Assembly (NCBI GenBank): GCA_032173965.1
Contig: CM063311.1
Span: forward strand, 856,262 to 920,261
Direction: 5' to 3'
Length of the DNA: 64,000 nucleotides
Source: Sitta carolinensis
Lineage: Eukaryota; Chordata; Aves; Passeriformes; Sittidae
Under the pieces are notes generated by a model, which did not search any database, had not been told where the DNA came from, and saw nothing but the letters and a program-made list of their open reading frames with translations. Shown piece after piece: positions 19,255-31,500 of this stretch. The position numbers were made by a program, and so were the translations under genes. Every line of letters begins with the position of its first letter. Positions within the stretch are counted from its first letter, which is position 1.

Positions 19255-22200
19255 GTGAGGGAGAACCGGGGGGGAACCGGAGGGGGACAGAGGGGAACGG
19301 GAGCGGGTAGCGGGGACCGGGAGGGGACAGAGGGGACCGGGAGGGGATCCTGAGGGGGCAGCGGGGACAGTGAGGGGGCAGAGGGGCCCGGAGGGGACCG
19401 GGAGGGGACAGAGGGGAACGGGAGGGGATCGTGAGGGGATAGCGGGGACGGGAGGGGACAGAGGGGAACGGGAGGGGATCGTGAGGGGATAGCGGGGACC
19501 GGGAGGGGACAGAGGGGAACGGGAGGGGATCGCGAGGGGATAGCGGGAGGACGGGAGGGGACCGAGGAGGAGGACCAGAGGGGAAGGGACGGGGTTAGCG
19601 GGCGGGGGGACAGGAGGGATTGGGAGCGGGGTAGGGGACCGGGAGGGGATAGAGGGGATTGGGAGGCGGGGATACGGGGACCGGGAGGGGATAGAGGGGA
19701 TTGGGAGGGGGAACGGGGACGGGGGGGATAGGGGTGGAACGGAGGGGATCTGAGGGGGGAGAGGGGATCGAGAGGGTGACGGGAGGGGACAGAGGGGAAC
19801 GGGAGCGGGTAGCGGGGACCGGGAGGGGACGGGGGAGACGGGGGATGTGAGGGGTCGGGGACCGGGAGGGGATAGTGGGGATCGGGAGGGGTAAGCGGGA
19901 CGGGAACGGGCGGGACCGGGAGGGGATAGAGGGGACCGGGAGGGGATCGTGAGGGGACGAGGGGATGAAGGAGCGGGGTAAGAGGGGATCGCGAGTAGGG
20001 GACAGCGGGGACGGGAGGGACAGCGGGGACAGTGAGGGGGCCAGAGGGGCCGGAGGGGACGGGATGGGGGACAGAGGGGGGAACGGGAGGGGATCGGGAG
20101 GGGGATAGGGGGACCGGAGGGATGGGGGACGAGGGGAACGGGGGAGGGGGATCGCGAGGGGACAGCGGGGAACGGGAGGGGACAGCGGGGACAGTGAGGG
20201 GGCAGAGGGGCCCGGAGGGGACCGGGAGGGGACAGAAGGGATCGGGAGGGGATCGGGAGGGGCAGCGGGGATCGGGAGGGGTTAGAGGGGATCGTGGGGG
20301 GACAGAAGGGATCGTGAGGGGACAACGAGAACGGTGAGGGGACAGCGGGGACAGTGAGGGGGCAGAGGGGATCGTGAGGGGATCATGAGAGGATAGAGGG
20401 GACCGGGAGGGGACAGAAAGGGACAGGGAGGGGATCGGGAGGGAGCAGCGGGGACCGGGAGGGGATAGCGGGGAACATGAGGGGATCATGAGAGGATAGA
20501 GGAGATCGTGAGGGGATCCTGAGGGGATAGAGGGGATCGTGAGAGGATAGAGGTGATCGTGAGGGGATCGTGAGGGGTTAGAGGGGATCCTGAGGAGTTA
20601 GAGGGGATCCGGAAGGGTTAGAGGGGATCCTGAGGGGTTAGAGGGGATCTGAAGGGGATAGGAGGGGATCCTGAGGGGTTAAGGGGATCCTGAGGGGTTA
20701 GAGGGGATCGTGAGGGGTTAAGGGGATCCTGAAGGGGTAGAGGGGATCCTGAAGGGATAGAGGGGATCCTGAGGGGTTAGAGGGGATCCTGAGGGGTTAG
20801 AGGGGATCCTGAAGGGATAGAGGGGATCCTGAGGGGTTAGAGGGGATCCTGAGGGGTTAGAGGGGATCGTGAAGGGATAGAGGGGATCTGTGGAGAGGGA
20901 GTAGAGGGGATCCTGAGGGGTTAGAGGGGATCTGGAGGGGTTAGAGGGGATCCTGAAGGGATAGAGGGGATCGTGTGAGATGTGGGATAGAGGGGATCCT
21001 GAGGGGTTAGAGGGGATCCTGAGGGGTTAGAGGGGATCCTGAAGGGATAGAGGGGATCCTGAGGGGTTAGAGGGGATCCTGAGGGGTTAGAGGGGATCTG
21101 AAGGGATAGAGGGGATCGTGAGGGGATAGAGGGGATCCTGAGGGGTTAGAGGGGATCTGAGGGTGGTGTAAAGGGGGATGAGGGGATCTGAGGGTTAGAG
21201 GGGATCCTGAGGGATAGAGGGGATCGGAAGGGTTAGAGGGGATCGAGGAAGGGATGTGAAGGGATAGAGGGCGGAGGGGGATCCTGAGGGGTTAGAGGGG
21301 ATCCTGAGGGGTTAGAGGGGATCGGGAGGGGACCGTGAAGGGACAGCAGGGACCGGAGGGGGCAGAGGGGATCGTGAGGGGACGGAGAGGGTCGGGAGGG
21401 GATCGGGAGGGGATCGGGGGGAACAGGAGGGTTTAGAGGGGATAGTGAGGGGGCAGAAGGGATCGTGAGGGGATAGAGGAGATCGGGAGGGGATAGAGGG
21501 GATCCTGAGGGGATAGAGGGGATCCTGAGGGGTTAGAGGGGATCGGGAGGGGATCGTGAGGGAGCAGAGGGGATCCTGAGGGGTTACAGGGGATCCCGTG
21601 AGGGAAAGTGGGGAGGGAATCGTGAGGGGGAAGAGGGGACAGTGAGGGGACAAAAGGGACAGTGAGGGGACAGCAGGAACCGTGAGGGGATGGATGGGGA
21701 CGGGGAAAGGCGGCTGAGGGAGGGAGAGGGGAGTTTGGAACCAGCCTGGAAAGAGCCCCAGAACGGCCCAAAAACACCCCAAAAACACCCAAAAACACCC
21801 CAAAAACACCCCAAAACCCAGCCTGGAAACAGCCCCAGAATGCCCCAAAAACCGACCTGAAAAGAGCCCGGGTAACACCCCAAAAACACCCCAAAAACAC
21901 CACAAAACCAGCCTGAAAACAGCCCCAAAACAGCCCTAGAATGCCCCAAAAACTGGCCCGAAAAGAGCCCAGGTAATATCCCAAAAACACCCCAAAAACA
22001 CCCCAAAAACTCCCCCAAAACACCCCAAAACCCAGCCTGAAAACAGCCTGAAAGCAAACTGGAAATGCTCTCAAAAAGCAGCCTGGGAACAGCCCCAAAA
22101 TCCCCCAAATCACCCCAAAAATCAGCTGGAAAACAGCCCCAAAATACCCCAAAAATCAGCTGGAAAACAGCCCCAAAATATCCCCAAAATACCCCAGAAA

Positions 22201-25200
22201 CGCCACGGAAACGACACAAAAAACAGCCCCAAATACCCCAAAAAATATCCTGAAAATATTCTGAAAATTCCCCAAAACCAGCCTGAAAACATTTAGAAAA
22301 ACTGCCCCAAAGTGCCTTAAAAGCAGCCCAAAAGTACCACAAAAATGCTAAAAAAATGCCCAAAAAATACCCCAAAAATGCTCCAAAATTGCCCCAAAAT
22401 TACCCAAAAATGCCTCAAAATTGCCCCAAAACCCACCAAAAATCCCCCAAAATCCCTTCAAAATATCCCCAAAATGCCCCAAAACAGGAATTTTTGGGAT
22501 CCAAACAGGATTTTTGGGATCCCAGCAGGAATTTTTGGGATCTAAACGGGATTTTTGGGATCCAAACAGGAATTTTTGGGATCCAAACAGGATTTTTGGG
22601 ATCCAAACAGGATTTTTTAGGATTCATACAGGATTTTTTGGGATCCCAGCAGGAATTTTTGGGATGCAAACAGGATTTTTTGGGATCCCAGCAGGAATTT
22701 TTGGGATCCTTACAGGGATTTTTGGGATCCCAATGGGACTTCTGGGATCCAAACAGGATTTTTTAGGATCCAAACGGGATTTTTGGGATCCCAGCAGGAT
22801 TTTTTGGGAATTTTTCCCATTTTTTCCTCCCCCTGGTGCTGCCCCCCCTGCAGCAGCAGCTCAGGTTTCATCCCGCCAATCCCGGGGAATGTTCATTAAT
22901 TATTCCTGACTTTAATTGGCGTCGATTTCAGGATCCAATTCCAGACTTTTTCCAGCGTTTTTTTCCCCCCTCAAAAAAAAAAAAATTCCCGTATTTTTGT
23001 GTGGGATCCCAAAATCCCAGATCCAGAGGGGCTGGCATAAATCCTGGAAAAGGGAGAATTAACTTGATTTCTTCCCTTCCCAAAAGCTCAAAAAATTCCT
23101 TTTCCAGCCCCTTTTCCAGCTTTTTTCCATCCTTTTTTTCCCCTTTTTCTCTGATTTTCCATCAATTTTTTTTCTCTTTTCCCCACCTTTTCCCATCCCT
23201 TTTTTTTCCCCTTTCTCCCCATTTTCCATCCAATTTTTCCCTTTTTTCCACCCCTTTCCTATCCCTTTCCCCACCCCTTTTCCATTTCTTTTTGCCTTTT
23301 TCCCACCTCTTTTCTCTCTTTTTCCTGCCTTTTTTTTCCATCCCTTTTCAATCTTTTTTTTCCCTTTTCCCACCCTTTTTCCATCCTTTTTTTCCATTTT
23401 CTACCCTTTTCCATCCCTTTTTTCCCCATTTCCCATCTTTTTTTCCCCTTTTCCCATCTCTTGTCCATCCCTTTTTTTCCCCTTTCCTCCCCTTTCCCAT
23501 CTTTTTTTTTCCCCTTTTCCCACCTTTTCTCATCTCTTTTCCATCCCTTTTTTTTCCTTTTTTCCCCCATTTCCCATCTTTTTTTCCCCATTTCCACCCT
23601 TTTCCATCCCTTTTTTCCCCATTTTCCATCTTTTTTTTTCCCTTTTCCCACCTTTTCCCATTTTTCCCCCGTTTTCCCACCTTTTCCCATCTCTTTTCCA
23701 TCCCTTTTTTTCCCCCATTTTCCATCTTTTTTTCCCCCCCATTTTCCATCTTTTTTCCCCATTTTCCGTCTTTTTTTCCCCCTTTTTCCATCTTTTTTTC
23801 CCCATTTTCCATCTTTTTTTCCCTTTTCCCCCCTCCTTCCCATCTTTTTTTTTTCCCTTTTCCCATCTCTTTTCCATCCCTTTTTTTCCTTTTTATTCCC
23901 CATTTTCCATCTTTTTTCCCCCCTTTTCCATCTTTTTTTCCCCCTTTTCCCCCCAAATCCCTCGAGATCCCTCCCCCCCTCCATTCCCAGCCCTTTTCCT
24001 GGCTGATCCTGGAATTTTTTCCTCCTTTTCCAGCCCAGAATGTGACAGTGGAGGAGATCCTGGCCGCGTACCGCCAGGCCTGCCAGAAGCTCAACTGCCG
24101 CCAGATTCCCAAACTTCTCAAGCAGATCCAGGTAATTCCCACAATTCCCAAAATCCCACCATTTCCCCACTAAAAAAAATCCCAATTTTCTTCCTTTCCA
24201 GCCTCAAAATTCCCATTTTTTTCTGCCTTTCCAGCCCCAAAATTCCCAATTTTTCCACCTTTCCAGCCCCAAAAAATTCCCATTTTTTCCAAACTTCTCA
24301 GGCAGATCCAGGTAATTCCCACAATTGCCAAAATCCCACAATTTTCCCACGAAAAAATTCCCAATTTTCCTGCCTTTCCAGCCCCAAAATTCCCAATTTT
24401 TCTGCCTTTCTAGCCCCAAAATTCCCAATTTTTCCGCCTTTCCAGCCCCAAAAAATTCCCATTTTTTTGAGACTTCTCAAGCAAATCCAGGTAATTCCCA
24501 CAATTCCCAAAATCCCACCATTTCCCCCGAAAAATTCCCATTTTTTCCTGCCTTTCCAGCCCCAAAATTCCCAATTTTTCTGCCTTTCCAGCCCCAAAAA
24601 ATTCCCATTTTTTTGAAACTTCTCAAGCAGATCCAGGTAATTCCCAGAATTCCCAAAATCCCACAATTTCCCCACTAAAAAAATCCCAATTTTCTTGCCT
24701 TTCCAGCCTCAAAATTCCCATTTTTTCTGCATTTCCAGCCCCAAAATTCCCAATTTTTTTGCTTTTCCAGCCCCAAAATTCCCATTTTTCCCCCTTTTAT
24801 TTCACTCCAAGAATTCCAGGGATTCCCCAGACTGAGAATTCCCAGATCCCCACGAGAATTCCCAAATTTTTTGGGGGGAGAGGAGGCTTTTCCCAGGTTT
24901 TTCCCTCAATTCCCTTTTCCCAAGTTGGAAAATTCCCTTTTTTTTTTTTTTTTTTTTTTGTTTTCCAGGAATTTGAGGATCTGGCTCCCAGGATCGACTG
25001 CTTGGATCTCAAGGGTAAGTCCCTTCTCCAATTTTTTCCCAGTTTTTTCCAGCTTTTTCCCAGCTTTTTCCATCCTTTTTCCAGGTTTTTTCCATCTCCC
25101 TCTTCCCAAGGGAATTCCCAGCTGGGAATGAACCAAATTTGGGAATTCCTTCATTTTTCCTCCACAAAGAAACAGTCAAATTCTTTGGGAAATATTCCCG

Positions 25201-28200
25201 GATCCAAGCTGGGAATTCCTCAGGAATTTTTCAGGAATTCCTTGGGAATTTCTCGGGTGTTTTTTAGGAGTTGAATTCTCAGGAATTTTGTGAATTTTCC
25301 AGGAGTTTCTTGGGAATTTCTTGGGGTTTCCTCAGGAATTTTTCAGGAATTCCTTGGGGCTTTCTTGGGAATTTCTCAAGAATTTCTTGGGAATTTCCGA
25401 GGAATCTCTCAGGACTTTCTCGGGATTTTCCCAGGAGTTCCTCAGGAATTCTACAGGAATTTCTCAAGTTTTTTCAGGAATTTCTCAGGAATTTTTTTTT
25501 AATTCCTTGTGATTTCCCCAGGAATTTCCCAGGAATATCTCAGGGATTTCCCCAGGAGTTCCTCAGGAATTCCCCAGGATTTTCCCAGGAATTTCTCAGG
25601 AATTTCTTGGAATCCCTTGTGATTTCCTCAGGAATTCCCCAGGATTTTCCCAGGAATTTCTCAAGTTTTTCCTCAGGAATTTTTTCTGAAATTCCTCGGG
25701 ATTTCCCCATGAATACCTCACGATTTCCCCAGCAGTTCCTCAGGAATTCCCCAGGAATATCCCAGGAATATCTCAAGATCTTCCCAGGAATTCCTCAGCT
25801 TTTTCCTCAGGAATTCCCCAGTAATTTTCCTTAACTCCTTATCGCTTCCTCAAGAATTCCCCACAAACACCTCACGATTTCCCCAGCATTTCCCCAGGAA
25901 TTTCGGGAATTTCCCAGGTTCTTCCCTCCCCAGAATTCCCGGTTTTTTGTGTTTTTTTTTTCCCAGGGGAGAAGCTGGATTACCGCGCCTGCGAGGCCAT
26001 GGAGGAAATCTTCAAACGGCTCCAGTTCAAACTGCTGGACCTGGAGCAGACCAGCCTGGACGAGGACGTGAGTGCCACTCCCAGCAATTCCCACAATTCC
26101 CAACAATTCCCAGGAATCCCCACCACCCCACGCCCAGCCCAAATTTTTTTGGGATTTTTTTGGGGGATTTTTCCGCTCTCTTTTTCCCCTCCCCTTTCCT
26201 TCGGCGCTCCCTGCAAAGCTGGGGATGCTCCAGGGGGATTTTTTGGGGAATTTTGGGAAGTTTCCAGGATGATTTTTTTTTTTTTTTTTTTTTTTTGAGC
26301 TGGGGGTGAAATTCCTGGTTTTTCCACCCAGCACATCCTGGGATTTTTCTTAGGGTTTTTTCCAGGATTTTTCCTGGGATTTTTCTGGCATTTTGCCTGG
26401 GATTTTCCCAGGATTCCCCTATGATTTCCCCATGATTTTCCTGTGGTTTCCCCATAATTTTCCCGGGATTTTTCTGACATTTTTCCTGGGATTTTTCTGG
26501 CATTTTCTCCGCAATCTCCTCACAATTTTCCCAGGATTCTCCCGTGATTTTCCCAGGATTTTTCTGGCATTTTTCCCGGGATTTTTCTGGCACTTTCCCC
26601 ACAAACTCCCTGCGATTTTCCCATGATTTTCCCACAATTTTCCTGGGATACTCCCACGATTTTCCTGGGATATTTCTGTCAGTTTCCCCTGCAATTTCCC
26701 TGGGATTTTCCCGGGATTCTCCCACGATTTTCCTGGGATTCTCCCACAATTTTCCCGGGATTCTCCATAATTTTCCCAGGATGTTTCTGTCACTTTCCCC
26801 GGCGATTTCCCCAGGATTTTCCCGGGATTCTCCCACGATTTTCCGGGATATTTCTGTCACTTTCCCCACGATTTCCCTGTGATTTTCCCGGGATATTTCT
26901 GTCACTTTCCCCTGCGATTTCCCTGTGATTTTCCCGGGATATTTCTGTCACTTTCCCCGGCGATTTCCCTGTGATTTTCCGGGATATTTCTGTCACTTTC
27001 CCCGGCGATTCCCCGCGATTTCCCGGGATTTTCCCGGGATATTTCTGTCACTTTCCCTGCGATTCCCCCAGGATTTTCCCAGGATATTTCTGTCACTTTC
27101 CCCTCGATTCCCCCGTGATTTCCCCGGGATTCTCCCACGATTTTCCCGGGATATTTCTGTCACTTTCCCTGCGATTTCCCCCAGGATTTTCCCGGGATAT
27201 TTCTGTCTCTTTCCCCGGGATTTTCCGGGATTCTCCCGCGTTTTCCCGTCCGTTTTCCCCAGGGGGCCTCGGCGCTCTTCGACATGATCGAGTACTACGA
27301 GTCGGCCACGCACCTCAACATCGGCAGCAACAAACACCTGGGCGCCCGCGGCTGGCAGGCCGCTGCACACATGATGAGGAAGGTGGGAATGCCCAAAATT
27401 CCAGGGAATTGTTCCCGGGATTCCCGGGATTCCTCAAATCCCAAAATCCGGGGATTTTCCCAAAGTTTTGGGCATTCCTGGGGTTTTTGTGGCCTGGGAT
27501 GGGCAGGGAGGGAGCAGGCCGCTGCACACGTGATGAGGAAGGTGAGAATTCCCAAAATTCCAGGGAATTGTTCCTGGGATTCCCTCGAATCCCATTCCAG
27601 GATTCCCTCAAATCCCCAAATCCCTGGGATTCCAAGGGTTTTCCCAAATTTTGGGTGTTCCTGAGGGTTTTTGTGGCCTGGGACAGCTCAGGGAGGGAGC
27701 AGGCGGCTGCACACGTGATGAGGAAGGTAAGAATTCCAAAATTCCAGGGAATTGTTCCCGGGATTCCTCGAATCCCATTCCAGGATTCCCTCAAATCCCA
27801 AATCCCTGGGATTCCAAGGGTTTTCCAAAATTTTGGGTGTTCCTGAGGGTTTTTGTGGCCTGGGACAGCTCAGGGAGGGAGCAGGCGGCTGCACACGTGA
27901 TGAGGAAGGTAAGAATTCCCAAAATTCAGGGAATTGTTCCCGGGATTCCTCGATCCCATTCCAGGATTCCTCAAATCCCCAAATCCCTGGGATTCCCAAG
28001 GGTTTTCCCAAAATTTTGGGTGTTCCTGAGGGTTTTTGTGGCCTGGGACAGCTCAGGGAGGGAGCAGGCGGCTGCACACGTGATGAGGAAGGTAAGAATT
28101 CCCAAAATTCCAGGGAATTGTTCCGGGATTCCCTCGAATCCATTCCAGGATTCCCTCAAATCCCAAATCCCTGGGATTCCAAGGGTTTTCCAAAATTTTG

Positions 28201-28455
28201 GGTGTTCCTGAGGGTTTTTGTGGCCTGGGACAGCTCAGGGAGGGAGCAGGCGGCTGCACACGTGATGAGGAAGGTGAGAATTCCCAAAATTCCAGGGAAT
28301 TGTTCCTGGGATTCCTGGGATTCCCTCAAATCCCCAAAATCCCGGGGATTTTCCCAAAATTTTGGGTGTTCCCGAGTGTTTCTGTGGCCTGGGAGGGCAG
28401 GTGGTGAGGAAGGTGAGAATTCCCAAAATTCCCCAAAATTCCTGAGGGGTTTTTC

Positions 28456-28505
<50 letters not shown>

Positions 28506-31500
28506 AGGATTCACAAAAAACCTGAAATTCCTGAGTTTTCCTCCCAAAATTTGTGGGATCCCTGAGTTTTTAACCCCAAAAATTTCTGAGAGTCCTGAGT
28601 TTTCCCCTGAAAATTCCTGGATTTCCTGAGTTCTTCCCCAAAATTCCTGGGTTTCCTGACTTTTGTAATGCCAAAATTCCAGGATTCCGAGTTTTTTCCC
28701 CCCAAAATTCCAGGATTCCTGCGTTTTTCCCCCCATATTCCCGGCATTCCTGACATTCCCAAGGGTTTTTGTGGCTCAGGGTGGGAGCTGCCATGTGAGA
28801 ATTCCCAAAAAGGGTGGAATATCCCTCGGAAAAGCGGGATAATTATTCCCAACAAAGGGTTAATTATCCCAACAAAGGGCGGATTATCCTCTGGGCTCAT
28901 TACCCCAATTATCCCAATTATCCCAATTATCCCGGTTTTCCGGCTCCAGGGCGCTCCCAATTCTTTCCCAACCCCCTCATTTCCTTGGGGCACTCCCAGG
29001 CTTTGGAATTCCACAGGCTTTGGAATTATTTTGGGAATTCTGCTCCCGGGGTCCCTTCCCACCTCCAGAATTCCCGAATTTTCTCCCAAACTTTTCCCGC
29101 TCTGGCACCGGGGATTGGATCCCTGGGAGTTCTTTGGAGGTTCCTTGGAAGGGGAAATCCTGGGATTTTGGGGAAAAATTTGGATCATCGAGCTCAGGGA
29201 AATCTGGGAATGAGGCTGAGTCCCCTTGGGAATAACTGCAGGGAGAAACCTGGGAATTCCAGGGTGTTTTACCAAATTTCCTGACTCAGGAGTTTCCCAG
29301 GGGCTCAGGATCAGTCAGGATCCATCCCCCAATCCCAGAATTCCCGTTTTTCCCCAGACCAGCTGCCTGCAGTCTCTGGATTGGTCAGGATCTCAGGATC
29401 CATCTCCCCAATCCCAGAATTCCCGTTTTTCCCCCAGACCAGCTGCCTGCAGTCCCTGTATTGGTCAGGATCAGTCAGGATCCATCCCCCAATCCCAGAA
29501 TTCCCGATTTTCCCCACACCAGCTGCCTGCAGTCCCTGATTGTGTCAGGATCAATCAGGATCCATCCCCAATCCCAGAATTCCCGTTTTTCCCCAGACCA
29601 GCTGCCTGCAGTCCCTGTATTGTGTCAGGATCAGTCAGGATCCATCTCCCCAATCCCAGAATTCCCGTTTTTCCCCCAGACCAGCTGCCTGCAGTCCCTG
29701 TATTGGGGTCAGGATCAGTCAGGATCCATCCCCCAATCCCAGAATTCCCGTTTTTCCCCACACCAGCTGCCTGCAGTCCCTGTATTGTGTCAGGATCAGT
29801 CAGATCCATCCCCCAATCCCAGAATTCCCGTTTTTCCCCCAGACCAGCTGCCTGCAGTCCCTGTATTGTGTCAGGATCATCAGGATCCATCCCCCAATCC
29901 CAGAATTCCCGTTTTTCCCCAGACCAGCTGCCTGCAGTCCCTGTATTGTGTCAGGATCAATCAGAATCCATCCCCCCAATCCCAGAATTCCCGTTTTTCC
30001 CCCAGACCAGCTGCCTGCAGTCCCTGTATTGTGTCAGGATCAGTCAGGATCTTCAGATCATCCCCCAATCCCAGAATTCCCGTTTTTCCCCCAGACCAGC
30101 TGCCTGCAGTGCCTGGATGGGATCAGGATCAGTCAGGATCAATCAGAATCCATCCCCCAATCCCAGAATTCCCGTTTTTCCCCCAGACCAGCTGCCTGCA
30201 GTGCCTGGATGGGATCAGGATCAATCAGAATCCATCCCCAATCCCAGAATTCCCGTTTTTCCCCAGACCAGCTGCCTGCAGTCCCTGTATTGTGTCAGGA
30301 TCATCAGATCCATCCCCCAATCCCAGAATTCCCGTTTTTCCCCCAGACCAGCTGCCTGCAGTGCCTGGATGCCACGGAACACGACCGCCTCCTGGAGCAC
30401 TCGGTGCCCTTCTGGCGCTGGGCGTGCTCTGCGCATCAGCAGCAGCCTCGTGGTTCTGCACCTGGAGAACACTTCCCTCTCGGGGAGGCCCCTCATGCTG
30501 CTCGGTCAGAATCCCGGAATTCCCGAGGATTTCCGCACTCGGGAATTTTTTCCATCCCTTTTTTTCCATCCCCTTTCCCTGTTTTTCCGTCTGTTTTCCC
30601 CGTTTTTCCACCTGTGTTTCTCATTTTCCCTCCATTTCTCCCATTTTTCTGTCTGTTTTCCCATCCATTTTTCCCATTTTCCCATCCGTTTTTCCCATTT
30701 TCCCATCCGTTTTCCCATCCATTTTTCCCATTTCCGCATCCATTTTTCCATTTCTCCCTATTTTCCCATCCATTTTCCCATCCATTTTCCCACTCATTTT
30801 TCCATTAATTTTCCCATCCATTTTTCTGAATTCCCCACAAATTCCCCCCCATTTTTCCCCCCCATTCCCCCCCCATTTTCCCCCCTCATTCCCTCCTCAT
30901 TTCCCCCCATTTTTTCCTCATTTTCCATTCTCCCCCCATTTTCCCCCCCATTTCCCCATTTCCCCCATTTCCCCCCATTCCCCTCATTTTTCCCCCTTAT
31001 TTCCCCCCATTTCCCCCTCACTTCTCCCCAATTTCCCCCTCCCATTCCCCCTCATTTTCCCTCCATTTTCCCCCCTCATTCCCCCCCATTTTCCCCTTCA
31101 TTTTCCCCCCATTTCCCCATCTGTTTTCCCCATTTTCCCCCCCATTCCCCGCATTTTCCCCGCCATTCCCTCCTCATTCCCCCACCATTCCCCCACCATT
31201 TTCCCCCCCATTTTCTCCCAATTCCCCCCCATTTTCCCCCCATTTCCCCCCTCATTTCGCTCCCATTTCCCCCCATTCCCCCTCATTCCCCCATTTTTCC
31301 CCCTCATTTTCCCCTATTTCCCCCCTCATTTCCCCCCTATATGCCCCCCATTCCCCCCCATGTCCCCCCCATTGTCCTCCCCGTGTCCCCCCCATGTCCC
31401 CCCATTTCCCCCCATTTTTTCCCCCATTCCCTCCCCTTTTTTTCCCATTCCCCCCCATTTCCCCCATTTTCCCCCATTCCCCCCCATTTCCCCCCTCATT

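Noticed and set aside
28457..28501. Poly(A) tail of a retrotransposed copy
   Set aside because: No target-site duplication or retroelement body recognised beside the 45-base A run.
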